Below, piece after piece: positions 31,927-43,875 of a stretch of 64,000 bases of DNA; the first letter of the stretch is position 1, and every line of letters begins with the position of its first letter. A program made the position numbers and the translations under genes. The DNA comes from Platanthera guangdongensis. Taxonomy: Eukaryota; Streptophyta; Magnoliopsida; Asparagales; Orchidaceae. The notes below the pieces were generated by a model. That model saw only the letters and a program-made list of their open reading frames with translations, was not told the DNA's origin and made no database searches. The stretch spans positions 109,959,808 to 110,023,807 of the forward strand of contig CM077162.1 in the NCBI GenBank assembly GCA_039583875.1, given 5' to 3'.

Positions 31927-34054
31927 ATCCTCCCCTCCTTGCAGAAATTTCGTCCCGAAATTTGCATACAACATCTAGAATACAGTAACAAATATGTTAC
32001 TACATCTATTTTCTTCAACAAAAACAATGTTACAACAGTTTATACAAACAACTCGGGAAACTCAGCACGTATGGTAAGCTCTCGCTCCCATGTTAGCTCT
32101 TCACGGCCACAGATGTCCCACCGGACCTTGACCATCCTGATTGTCTTGTTCTGTAGCTGCTTTTCTGTCTTATCCTCGATCCGAATGGGTCTAACCTTCG
32201 TCGTTAGCCCAGATTCGACCGGTACGTGATCCTTCGCAATCACCTGATCCGGCTCTTTTACGGTTTTCGAAGCACTGATATGTGGAACACATCATGCAAG
32301 TCATGACCACTACCAGATTTTGGTCTGGGCGAATCCACCTTCGTTGTCGTATATTTAAATCCTTCTGGTCCAACAGATATTTCAGGCTTTATGGTCTATG
32401 AAGATATCGACTTTCACGACATATAAGTAAGGACGTCACAGCTTAAGTGCAAAGATCACCGCCGCCAACTCCAACTCGTAGATGGGATAATTCCGCTCAT
32501 GCTCTTTCAACTGGCATAAGCAATCACCTTTCAAACTGAAGAAGAACGCAGCTTAAGCCGCTCCCTGATGCATCACTATAAATTTCAAAGCCGTCTGAAC
32601 CACATGGCGATGTTAAAATTGGCATCGTGGTCAAGCGACTCTTCAGCTCTTCAAAAGCTCGTGCGCACTCTAACGTGCAAACGAACTTTTGATCCTTCCT
32701 CGTTAGTGTGGTAAGAGGCAAGGCTATCCGCGAAAAGTTCTCTATGAAGCGTCTGTAGTAGTCTGCTAGTTCAAGGAAACTCCTGACTTCGTCTACAGAA
32801 GACAACACCGGTCACTCACGTATCGCAACTATCTTTGCAGGATCCACCGCAATGCCCTCTCCACTAACCACATGGCCAAGAAAGGCCACTGACGATAGCC
32901 AGAACTCACACTTTGAAAACTTGGCATAGAGCTTATTTCTCCTCAGGGTGTGCAACACCATCCGTAAATGATTCGCATGATCTTCTTCAGACTGAGAGTA
33001 CACTAGAATGTCATCAATGAAGACAATTACAAACAAATCCAAGTACTCTCTAAACGTTCGGTGCATTAGATCCATGAACACTGATGGCACATTTGTTAGC
33101 CCAAACGGCATTACAGTGAACTCGTAATGACCGTAGTGTGTCCCAAACGCTGTCTTGGGAATATCACACAACCGAATCTTCAACTGATAGTAGCCAGACT
33201 TCAAGTTTAGCTTCGAGTAAACAATTGATCTCACTAGCTGATCGAACAAGTCATCAATCCGTGGAATCGGATACTTGTTCTTTTCCTTCATCTTATTCAA
33301 CTCCGAATAGTCAATCCATAGTCGCAAGCTTCCGTCCTTCATTTTCACAAATAGGACCGGAGCGCTCCAAGTTGACCTACTTGGGCGTATAAAGCCTTGC
33401 TCCAGCAACTCTTGCAATCGAACCTTTAGTTCCGCCATCTCCTTTGGCGCAACACGATATGTCGAGCGGGTCACAGGTTTCGCACTTGGCACCAACTCAA
33501 TAGCGAAGTCCATCTCCCGCTGGGGCGGTAATCCTGGAAGACCCTTAGGAAACACATCAGCGTACTCCAAGACAATAAGAACATCACTCACACTGGGCTT
33601 CGGCTCAACTGCCTCAAACAGCATGAAAAACAACTTCGTGCCCTTCTGAACTGCCTTGACCACTTGGACAGCAGAGAACAAGGTCTTACTCGATCCTCGC
33701 ATACCAGCGAATTTAGTCTCTCGTTCGGTGTTCTGCCCCAATGTGACTTCCCTAGAGTTGCAATCTATATAGGCACGCTGCTCCGAGAGCAAGTCAATAT
33801 CAAAGATTACATCAAACTCCGATATCGGGAGCACGGATGCTTCCAATCCAAAATCTCGACTTCCTATCTGTACCTCAACACAGCAGGCTCGATCCGCGCG
33901 CATCAAGCACCCGTTAGGAAGCAGCACAGTCACTTGATCTGTCGGCGTAAACGAAGGCACGCCGATACACCCTATGAAGTCCTCCGACAGAAAAGAATGA
34001 GAAATTCCCGTATCAAACAGTGCTCTCGCCGAATATTCCAATATCAGGACAAAG
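31927..34054 (-). pseudogene. Gypsy-H pro-pol, integrase deleted
   Basis: 32812-34054 encodes the protease (active site DTG near 34005) and reverse transcriptase ([27 protein letters not shown]). It has a break at about 32810. RNase H ([11 protein letters not shown]) follows at 32524-32808. Around 32340 the RNase H end (QKDLNIRQRRW) is joined almost directly to pol C-terminal sequence (32040-32243), so the integrase zinc finger and core are gone. The chromodomain-like tail (IRMVKVRWD) is in frame in that piece. The copy cannot integrate by itself. Confidence 0.85.
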
Positions 34055-34136
34055 CTTAATGCAAACCAATCACACACACAAGTAACGCACAAGGTACTAA
34101 GTATGGAAAGCAGTAAAAACTGAATCTTAACTCATA

Positions 34137-35230
34137 CATGTTACGACGTCACTTTGTTTTATGGCCTCCTGTTGGGCAAGATTATATACGCAGGGTTGCG
34201 CTTGGGATGCAGTGGATTCCATCACTGTCTTTCCCTTTTCAGCATAAGACGCACCCGTCTTTTTCTCCCCCTTTGGAGGGCCACTCCAGCAATCTCAAGC
34301 GATATGACCCACCTTTCCACATGTATAACATGTGGATGGACCTCTCCCAGATGTTGCTCCAGATGCAGGAGAAGGAGCCAGCGCAGAAGTTTTCGACTTC
34401 TTTTTCCACCGTCGAAACCCAGACTTTGACAAACCAGGTACTTTGAACTCTGTCTTTTTCCCTGCCAAGTCATTCTTTCGCTGCACTTGCTTCATGTCCA
34501 GCTCAAGGGAACGGGCCGTATTGACCAAGGTAAGAAAACCCTGTGTCATCGGCCCTGAGAGAAGCAACTGCAGGTCATCTCTCAGCCCTTCATCGAATCG
34601 ATTTGTTTATCGTTCCTCATCTACAAACGTAAAGCTTGCATATCTTCCCAACCTCGTAAATACATGCAAGTAGTCATCCACCGACCTCTCGCCTTGAGTT
34701 GGCCTTTGAAATTGGTTCTCCATTGCAATCCGCTGTGTCGATGGAACATATCGTGCCAGAAAACATTGAGAATTCCTCCATCGAGATCTCAGTCAACGGC
34801 CGACCATCAAACTGGGGCAGCTCCAGCTCATCCCACCAAAGTCTTGCCTCACAATCCAGCAAGAAGGTAGTCACAGTGACTTTTTGCCACTCTTCTGTTT
34901 TCGTTGCCGTCAGGACCCTCTTAATTCTTGAGAGTCAATCTTCGGCTTGTGTCGGGGTTCCTGTACCATAAACACAGGGGGATTGAAACTCATCACATGT
35001 TTCAATTGTTTCTCCGTTGCTCGCCCTGCGACCACTGGCTCAACGGCCACTTGTCTCACTGCTACGCGCTCCACTACGCCAACCGGTTCCTGAACCATCG
35101 GAGGAATAGGAGGTTGTCTCTGACCTCCAGGTTGCGCATTGATCATTGCGAACACGGCCTCAGCAACCAACCGTATAGTTTCCGCAGAAGGAGGAGGTGT
35201 TGGCACCTCATTTGGTGCACTACTCTCCAC
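34137..35230 (-). pseudogene. Gypsy-H gag (broken)
   Basis: Read from 35230 leftwards: a start like Gypsy-I gag (SAETIRLVAEAVFAMINAQ), then HVMSFNPPVF, a stop near 34910, a piece at 34674-34874 (FLLDCEARLWWDEL) and a piece at 34295-34567 with the knuckle CYTCGKVGHIA. Several shifts are visible. The end of the frame, near 34137, coincides with a donor-like GTATGAG discussed under findings. Confidence 0.82.
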
Positions 35231-35493
35231 CGAGCGTTGGGGTTCTTGCTGCCCCGCACCACTTCTAGTTGCCTACAATGTGAAACACACAATTAGGCAA
35301 CTACAAATATTGCAAAAGGCAATCACAGGAACCTACCAGTTCCGCCAACATTTGTATTTTCATTCCTAAGTGGACATTCATGGGTTCATGATTGTTATAA
35401 CGGTAACGCGCATACACGTATTCACCACCTCTTAAAAGAATTCAACCACGAATTCAAATAAGAAAGATCGAGAACGGAAGTTGATACCAATTT

Positions 35494-37490
35494 TGTAATG
35501 CCCTCATCCGTCGCATAGCATATGACAGAAGGTCTGGTCGGGGCCCGACGTCATATATCATGGACAGGTAAGGAGACTACAAGTTGTATGTCAAACCCAA
35601 GTTCAAAAAAACGTGTCATATCACAGAGCATTCTAGCGGAAGCATTTTAATTTGAGAACTCAAACATACAGAGAATGTCCACTACAACAAAGGAATGACA
35701 TAAAATACACATATATTACATCACATGTTTCGGTCGTAGCCTTATTACAACTGTTACATAAATAACAAGTGGTTTCGTACATCGGCACGCAGGCCGGCCA
35801 CAAATGAAAACAGTAAGTATTCGCTTTTGGGCCTTCGAGGGCCAGCCAACTGCAGCACATGTGCTTCAGCCCGCTACTTTTCACTTGGCTCTCCAACACC
35901 TGCACAAAAGGGCCCACCAAAACGTGGTAAACAAAGCAACGGTCAGCATTTTGCTGATCCGTTTATAACGATCTCACTCCTTACTCGGGGCAGCATTTCT
36001 CCATCCTTGCATACAAGGCATAGCATATATATATATATATATATATTGGCAACAACAAAGTGCATTTAAGCATCATTCACCACAGACATTGGCTCAACGA
36101 CCACACGTCTCGTGCACTCATGGCACATTTTCAGTGTACCAGACTCCCTCGTGTATCACCACCGTTCAGAGGTCCATGACTTAACGGTAACTTTGTCGTT
36201 CAGAGGTACTTAACTTGACGACTACGTCGTTCAGAGGTACTTAACTTGGCGACCAACTGCCCATTCAGAGGTACTTAATTTGACGACTCAGTCGTTCAGA
36301 GGTACTTAACTTGATGGCACAGTAATTGGCCTTCACGGCACTCATCATAAGACACACGGCTCTTTACCATTTCGGCCTGGTACCCACCATTGCTGGGCAG
36401 TTTAGGCACACAACTTTCCATGCAGTGAACCCCAGGTCTCTTCAAGACAGGTCACACAAAATTCTAGCTCACGAGGAGCTATCACCTGCCGATACTCACG
36501 ATAGCCCGGCGATATCAACAGTTCTCCAGACTGTGATCTTTTCAGGATGTTTTCATGGAAATGCTTGCAGTACTTTGATGCAGCATCTTGCACACCCCTA
36601 GACCCTGTATTTCACACGTATTTCACACGCATATCCACGGAGTCTTCTCTGGCACGCAAATTAAACATCACCAATCCAGATCAACTTGTCCAGATGGGCT
36701 TCTCACAGCATGCATATTCTGTACTCTACATTTCTGGATCTAAATGCAGCAATATATGGGGATCAAACCGATCTACCCATTGGAATCCACCTTTTCCCAC
36801 CTTTTAGTGAGGGGATCCATGCAAATATGCATATTGAGGACTTCACTTGTCCAGGAGAAATTTGTTACCCTTGAAGTTCTCTTCGGAGCCATGCTACAGT
36901 TTTTTTAAGCGGATGGAAAGGAGCACGTCGCTCTCCTCTTTGCGGATCTAGCTTCAGATCTTGATTCCATGAACACTATCTACTCCAGTCCACTCAAACC
37001 CTAGCGCCAGTCGTAAGTTCTCTGCACCAAAACTGGAACACAAGGAAGAGAGAGAGAAAAGGAAATAATAAATTCCTCTTTCCAACCTCTCGGCATAAGT
37101 GGTCTCTGGTTTCACCCTAGGCACACGATAAAATCATCAAAAGAAAGCAACGGCTCGGGTTTCAATCCCCACCGCTTATTGGCCGATCACCAGCCACCTA
37201 ACATAAGACACCGCTCGGCCACATCTTCATTTTTCGACAAATATTCGAACAGGGCTGATTTCGTCGAACGAACTTTGTCGATCGGGAGTAAGTTCGTCGA
37301 ACAGGCTTTAGTTCGTTGAACGGGAAAGATTTCACATAACAGGCCACAATCGTCGAACTCAGCTCGACGTTCGACATTTTCGTCGAGCTCCGCTCAACCA
37401 TCCGCTCGACGATCTTCGTCGAGCTCCGCTCGACCATCCGCACGACGATCTTCGTCGAGCTCCGCACGACGATCTTCGTCGAGCTCCGCA
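35494..37490 (-). repeat. 5' LTR of Gypsy-H, end deleted
   Basis: Matches 29871-31926 from TGTAATGCCC onwards, including the 36-bp array (about 36163-36320) and the CGACGATCTTCGTCGAGC array (37348-37490). The final block of the other LTR (TTTTGAGGGTGTTACA) is missing. Instead the sequence passes into alternating GC/GT at 37491-37525. Confidence 0.83.
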
Positions 37491-38300
37491 CGTGCGCGCG
37501 CGTGCGCGCGCTCGCGCGCACGCACTCATTTCCTCTCGATCCCTTCAGCGCCAAGGGAATTGCCTGCAAATAGCGATTTCTTCCCGCATCGTTGTCACCC
37601 GCTCGCCCGAAGCCCTTCCTCTCTCCTTCATGTAACTCACAATGCTTGACCGTGATCCGACGTCGGCAACACTCATCCCAATCGGTGACCCTCCTCCTCC
37701 CTCCTGCAGCAACTTTGATCTCTTCCTCTCGTGTGTTGCATTCCTTGCGGGTGAGTAGTCAAAGCCTGAAGGAATGGGGACCCTCTTCCCTCCGTTAAAC
37801 CCTCACCCCCACGACATTTTCATTTGCTCGGATCTCATCTCTCAGCCCAAAGGAATGCCTTCCCGTTTTGTAGATCACACGCGCCTACTTCCCTAGATGT
37901 TACGTCGACCTACTTCTGCATGGTAAATTGTTTTGCTCTCTCTGTGTGGTTCAAACTCAAAATCAGTTAGCACCCATTTCGATTTTGAGTCGCATGTCCC
38001 ATTTTCATACCGATTTTGATTTCCCATTTGATTGCATGCCCTGTTATATTGATCTTAGAATGTGATAAAACATATATATATACATATGTACACATAAATA
38101 TACATATATATACATATATATGCACATGTATAGATATATATACATATTTATACTATATCAATAATAAATATGGATGTTTGCAAATTGACTTTGACTAGCT
38201 AAATGAGACATTGGATGCATCATGTTCGTTCATCCCTAAAAGGAATCTTCTATATACATATATACATATATATAATTACCAAAACTTCCCCCAGAAGTTA
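37491..38300. other. Unclassified intron segment with AT microsatellite
   Basis: 37491-37525 is an alternating purine/pyrimidine run (GTGCGCGCGCG type). 37530-37920 is GC-rich and pyrimidine-rich and looks like a promoter, LTR or 5' leader fragment, but no open frame is convincing. A CTGCATG-GTAAATTG junction near 37917-37925 resembles a splice donor. 38068-38160 is a TATATACATA microsatellite. I cannot assign this stretch to a known element. Confidence 0.4.
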
Positions 38301-38307
38301 GTATAAT

Positions 38308-38714
38308 TATAGATTGCACCCCTCTTATTTTTGAAAATACAAAAACCTCCCCAGATTGTTATAAAACAAAACATGTCTCCACCCACGACTTCGTCTGCTC
38401 CTGACATTAGCCCTCAAAAGACTCCTGCGAGCACGTCGCAAGGTCAGAAAGGAAGACACTCGCACTACTTCCCGCCGAGGACAGGAGGGCGGGATTTCGG
38501 TGGTCGCGGTCAGGGGCAAGCCGTCGAGCGTCTAGGAGGCTCGTCGTCAGGCCCGCGAGATTCAACCCGCCGCATCCCCCCCCTCGGAAAATGTACTCTG
38601 AGGGAGTATTTTTGTGCACTGATGTTATGAAATGGGAACTTCAGGGGAGGTAAATGTGTTTAGTAACATTCCTGGGTGGTTTTTGTAATTTTAATAATAG
38701 GGGCGCAATCTATA
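38308..38714. mobile_element. Small element with about 50-bp terminal inverted repeats
   Basis: TATAGATTGCACCCCT at the left (38308) and its imperfect complement GGGGCGCAATCTATA at the right (ending 38714) continue into a matching ACAAAAACC(T/A)CCC region on both sides, about 50 bp of inverted repeat. The interior (38370-38640) is GC-richer with a 99-codon frame of no known similarity. Long TIRs around a GC-rich interior suggest a Mutator-like non-autonomous element. I could not identify a clean target duplication, so the ends are approximate. Confidence 0.45.
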
Positions 38715-38813
38715 AATTTTCAAAAATAGAGGGGAGATCCCCGTAAAGGGCCCTATATATATACATATATATATATATACACGAGTGACAGGCACGGGCC
38801 TTCGACCCGGGGG

Positions 38814-39620
38814 GCATTCGTCGTGGGAGCAACATTTGTCGTGGGAGCGACATATGTCGTAGTGGCGACATTTGTCGAAGAAACAACATTTGTCGAAGAA
38901 ACGACATTTGTCATGGGGGCGACATTTGTCGAAGAAACAATATTTGTCATGCGGGCGACATTTGTTGTAGAGGGGCGCCTTTTTTGTCGTGCGGGCGACA
39001 TTTGTCGTGCGGGCGACATTTGTCGTGCGGGCGACATTTGTCGTGCGGACGACATTTGTCGGGGTGACGACATTTGTCGTGGTGGCGACATTTGTCGTGG
39101 TGGCGACCCTTGTCGTGGTGGCGACCCTTGTCGTGGTGGCGACCCTTGTCGTGGTGGCGACCCTTGTCGTGGTGGCGACCCTTGTCGTGGTGGCGACCCT
39201 TGTCGTGGTGGCGACCCTTGTCGTGTGAGCGACACTTGTCGTGTGAGCGACACTTGTCGTGTGAGCGACACTTGTCGTGTGAGCGACACTTGTCGTGTGA
39301 GCGACACTTGTCATGGTAGCGACATTTGTCGTGGGGGCGACATTTGTCGTGGGGGCGACATTTGTCGTGGGGGCGACATTTGTCGTGGGTGCGATATTTG
39401 TCGTGGTCATGACATTTGTCGTGGGAGCGACTTATGTCGTGGGAGCGCCTTATGTCGTGGGAGCGCCTTTTGTCGTGGGAGCGACATATGTCGTGGGAGC
39501 GACATATGTCGTGGGAGCGACATATGTCGTGGGAGCGCCTTTTGTCGTGGGAGCGACATATGTCGTGGGAGCGACATATGTCGTGGGAGCGACATATGTC
39601 GTGGTAGCGACCTTTGACGT
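38814..39620. repeat. 18-bp minisatellite, about 44 units
   Basis: Tandem units of 18 bp with consensus GTCGTGGNNGCGACNTNT run almost without a break. Each unit contains GTCG and CGAC arms, and many junctions read CGACATATGTCG, a perfect palindrome, so both strands can fold into strings of hairpins. Variants cluster in blocks: CCC-TTG types at 39096-39225, CACTTG at 39228-39312 and CATATG at 39480-39600. This points to stepwise local amplification. Because 18 is divisible by three, long frames appear in several phases. I regard the array as non-coding. Confidence 0.92.
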
Positions 39621-39819
39621 AGAAGAGAGAATTTTAGTAAGTAATGTTTTCGTGTATTCAAAAAGTTCAAAAATGAAACTAAAACATAGAAAGGATAGAG
39701 GACTTGCAAATTGGGAACATTTCTTTAATGTTTATAAACTCAATTTATCGAACGTCAACATTTGTTGAACATGAATATAAAATAATATATGTGCGTGCGG
39801 AAGACCTCTTTATTGAAAT

Positions 39820-41664
39820 TCAATATATCATTGTTGTCGGGTCGACCCGATCAAAAATCTCTTTGAAGACCACATTTTTCGTGTACACGCCCTCATGACC
39901 TTCGATAGCATAGTTTTTGACCAAAACTCTCGTGGACTGCGCCGAAACCCCTCTTGATAAAGCAACATACAGTTGTCCCTGACTGAAGACGTGATTTGGA
40001 AGATAAATTCCGACATTTCTAATTATCTGGCCCTGCGACTTGTTAATTGTTAATGCAAAACTCAATCTGATTGGAAATTGTTTCCTCGTTAGTTCGAATG
40101 GCATTTTGTAATCTTCTGCGCTTTTTAGCGGTATGCGTGGAATGAAAACTTTGAGTCCCTTGAAATGTCCGACCAATATAGTTGCTTCAATAATATTCCT
40201 TCCAAATCTGCGACAAATTAGCCTTGTGTCGTTGCATAATCCAATTTTGGGATCTATATTTCGGAGAAGCATAATTGGACAGCCCCGCTTCAGTGTCAGT
40301 TTGTGTGTTGGTAGATTACCTGGATTAATAGAGTTTAAAAATTCCGGGAGATATAAGTCATGGTCATCAGTTGAAACTGAGTCGAAAGAGTAGTAAGTTG
40401 TGCTATCCCCCGCAAATATTTCCATGCATTTTTCATTCAACTTGTTAACATCTTCATTTAATGGAGTGATTAGAGCTCTTGTCTTCATATACGTAGCATC
40501 GGTGTTGTTGACAGCATAAGTTTGCATATTTGGAAAAACAAAATCTATTAAAGCATCAATTGATTGATCTCCTTCCCAAGGCATAACAATTGACTCCGGA
40601 AGGCGAATCATGTCATTTTCTATTGTTGGCTCGACCCCATTTCCGACCCTTAGCAAGAAATCTGCAAATTTGATGTCATTGCGTGCTCTCATATTTTCCT
40701 TTAATTTAAGTATCTTGACACCTGGCCATAAGTAAGACTCCACGATGCTTGAGCGAATTATTTCCATTCTCGTGCCATTCACAACAACTGGCGTCACCTG
40801 CCTGAAATCTCCTCCCATGATTAGAACTTTCCCACCAAAAGGCTTATTTATTTCTAATGCATCTTGCAATGTACGGTCTAGAATTTCGAATGTTTTTCTA
40901 TTGGTCATGGGTGTCTCGTCCCAAATGATTGCGGAAGAAAGTTCAACCAATTTTCGCAGATCAGACTGTTTACTAATACCGCAATTTAGTACATTCTCTA
41001 GTTTTATAGGAATTTTAAACCTTGAGTGAGCTGTGCAACCGCCTGGGAGTAAATTTGCTGATATTCTGGATGTTGTAGTTGCTATCACAATACGGCCTTC
41101 GTTGCGGAAAGTTGCTAGTATAGATCCTGAGGGTTCCGTAACGGTAGTTTCATTTGGAACTGGCGTTGCATTGCATGTAGTTGTTGTTGAAATTAGAAGT
41201 GAGGGTACCGTAACGGTAGTTTCATTTGGAACTGGCGTTGCATTGCTCTCCAAATGTTGGTTGCTTAGATTGATGGGGTGGACATTTGACCATGAAGTTG
41301 AAGCAGTTAAGTGTAGCAATTGAAACCAAATGGGTGATGAAGTTAATATTATATTTTCATAGTTTGTGTAATGTATGTATGACATCCATTGTATATTACC
41401 TGATGCGTACGCATCGATGCTTTGTAGAAATCTACGTCGTTCCCTTCTTCGGGCGTTAGATGCCTCAGCTCGCTGTTGGTTTGATGTGTATGTCGGAGGT
41501 CTTCCTCTTCGGTGGCTTGGTTGGCTTGTTAAATTGCTAGCAGTTGTGTCAGTTGTGTCAGTTGTCCCATCTTTCACCATCGGTACACTTTCTGTAATGG
41601 AGTGTAGCGGTCGATCCTGATGTTCGTTTGCGTTGATTGCATTATTTTGACTCACTGTTGACAT
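39820..41664 (-). pseudogene. Helitron PIF1-like helicase, internally deleted
   Basis: An open frame of about 614 codons from the likely ATG at 41664 (MSTVSQNN). A basic, plant-Helitron-like N-terminus (RRGRPPTYTSNQQRAEASN) is fused after a short duplicated segment (NATPVPNETTV twice) to the helicase. The helicase part includes the stretch before motif II (LPGGCTAHSRFKIP), motif II (IIWDETPMT), motif III (GGDFRQVTPVV), LKRGCPIMLLRN, and the C-terminal INKSQGQ and YVALSRG motifs. The Rep/HUH nuclease and the Walker A loop (motif I) are missing. An intact RepHel nicks and unwinds element DNA. This product could not bind ATP normally, so it is probably non-functional although still open. Confidence 0.85.
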
Positions 41665-41709
41665 GCTGAAGGAGGCATAAAATGATTTTTTTATCTTTGA
41701 ATCATACAA

Positions 41710-43875
41710 TGAAATTTCTTAAGCATACGTGCGGTTTCCAAATCGAGAGCATCGAGGACGGGCGCATGTTTAATGTAAACGACACTGTAATCCAGTAAGA
41801 GAATATTAAAGAGAACGGTTTAGGGTTTAATGTAAATTGCTTCAGTTGTCAAAACGCAGCCGCCATTCTACCAAAAATACCAGCCCAAAATCTGAACCTA
41901 GAACGACATATCACACAGTCTGTATATATGCAGATTCAAAGATGGAATCTGCAAGTCGTACAAATCTTTATCCATATATATGACGCAACCACGAATATAT
42001 TTCAAAGAAATAGAGAATTTGTATGCATATCTATGCAGATCTAAACAGACAATGTGAATGTGATCAAGAGTATGTGACAGAAATGAAGTCTAAAATCTAT
42101 TTGAATAGAGATTGAAACCATATATATGCAGGTTGAAACCTATATGCAGAATTGAAACCCAAAAATCGGTGTGTGCTTCTATATGCCAGGATCCATATAT
42201 ATAAATAAGAATGAACAACCACAAATATACCTGTAGATTGAAATATACTCGTGGATCTGAAACAGAGAGGAGATGCTGTATAAAGCCCCAAAATTCCGAA
42301 ATCAGAAATTCCTTGGATCTGAAAATACAGAGAAGAGGAGAATGAAAACCGAGAACAAATCGGGGTTTGCTTCTATATGCCAGGATCCATATTTGTTGTG
42401 TAGATTGAGTGGCCGGAGGACAGCCAGTTTCATAACATTTTTATTGCCCTCACCATCCTGGAATTAGAAGAAGGCAGGGAGAAAAAGCATAAAGAAAAAA
42501 AATAATCAATCATGCTAGCTACTCTAGAAGTCAGATCCGAAATTTTAGTGCCCAATCTACCGAAATCCATCAAGAGACCCGCGAGAAATCATTGTGGTGC
42601 TGATAATAAAGGATGGGAAATATACCTTTAAATTGAAGCATAGTAGGTTAGGGTTATGATGAAATTATCTAAGAAGCATAATAGGTTAGGGTTAGGATGA
42701 AATAGCGCAAGAGAGAGTACCCCTTCTTTATGTAATTCTGTGTAATACATTACTCAAGGGCTAACATGATCTTAGATATATGTAGATAAGAGATAAGAAG
42801 AAGACAGGAAGCGCCTAAAGAAGAAAGAGCTTACCAGTTCTGATTGTCTTTGTACACCAATCACTCTTCTGGTAGATCTCTACACCAATCACTCTTCTGC
42901 TTCCAAGTTTGCGACAGAGCCCGAAAATGGTGAAAATGGCGAAATCAGAAAATATACTCTTGGATCTGAAAGAGTCAATCACTCTTCTGGTAGATCTCTA
43001 CACCAATCACTTTGCTGCTTCCAAGTTTGCGACAGAGCCCGAAAATGGCGAAATCAGAAAATATACTCTTGGATCTGAAAGAGAGAGGAGATGATGTGTG
43101 AAGCCCGAAAATGGCGAAATCAGAAAACGAAAATGGAGAAGAAATCGAAATCGAAATTCGTTGGATCTGATAATATACTCTTGGATCTGAAAGAGCCAGT
43201 CACTCTTCTGGTAGATCTCTACACCAATCACTCTTCTGCTTCCAAGTTTGCGACAGAGCCCGAAAATGGCGAAAATGGCGAAATCAGAAAATATACTATT
43301 GGATCTGAAAGAGAGAGGAGATGATGTGTGAAGCCCGAAAATGGCGAAATCAGAAAACGAAAAATGGAGAAGAAATCGAAATCGAAATTCGCTGGATCTG
43401 ATAATACAGAGGAGAGGGAAGTAAAAATGGAGAAGAAATATTAGTTCTGAAAGTAAGAATAGAGAAAGAAAGGCAGATCGAACCTCAGTTTGCGACAGAG
43501 CGACAGCGACAGAGCGTGAGCGTGAGCGGAGGCAGAGATATCGGGGGAGTTGCAGGACTTGCGCGCCAGCGGGTGGGAAGAATTCGTCGTGGAGGTCGTC
43601 AGTTGTGGGGAGATCGCGGGAGAAGTCGGAGAGAATTGGCAGTGATGAGAGCGCCGTCATGGGGTAAATGAGGAGAGCGCGTGGATTAGGGTTTTTACTG
43701 CGTGCGCGGGTAAATGAGGAGAGCGCGGTCGTGTGTTTTGGTTTATTATAGAGAAGCAGTGACTGATCCGATGGTGGAGAGAAAATCGAGTCATATTGAA
43801 CGGTGAGAAGTTTTTGGTTGATTTATGAACTCATGCTATTGGCAGGCCTCACTATATCTTTTTAAGATAGTATAG
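41710..43875. repeat. Helitron 5' region with triplicated segment
   Basis: Non-coding on the whole. A segment starting CTCTTCTGGTAGATCTCTAC occurs three times (about 42862, 42976 and 43202), and copies 2 and 3 share more than 200 bp. Words such as GAAAATGGCGAAATCAG recur. Next to the 5' end, 43500-43660 is GC-richer and on the minus strand starts an open frame (MTALSSLPILSDFSRDL) that could be a captured host exon fragment. I do not recognise the source. Confidence 0.6.

Larger units (their letters stand above)
29871..37490 (-). mobile_element. Gypsy-H: decayed Ty3/gypsy element with right-end deletion
   Basis: An older relative of Gypsy-I on the minus strand. The 3' LTR is 29871-31926 (TGTAAC to GTTACA). 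The 5' LTR starts at 35494 and fades out near 37490 without its terminal block. The primer-binding site is at about 35481-35490. Gag and pol are recognisable but broken, and most of integrase has been deleted. It inserted into the 5' LTR of Gypsy-G. Because both its own right end and the rest of that LTR are missing, one later deletion probably removed both, ending at the GC/GT-alternating stretch at 37491-37525. Confidence 0.87.

Noticed and set aside
31640..32027. Arg/Glu/Ala-repeat protein frames
   Set aside because: They arise from the CTCGACGATC array in the Gypsy-H LTR. The same words recur at 37348-37490 in the other LTR.
38823..39617. 264-codon open frame of six-residue repeats
   Set aside because: It is a by-product of an 18-bp minisatellite, since 18 is a multiple of three. 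Similar frames appear in other phases and on the other strand, with no start context.
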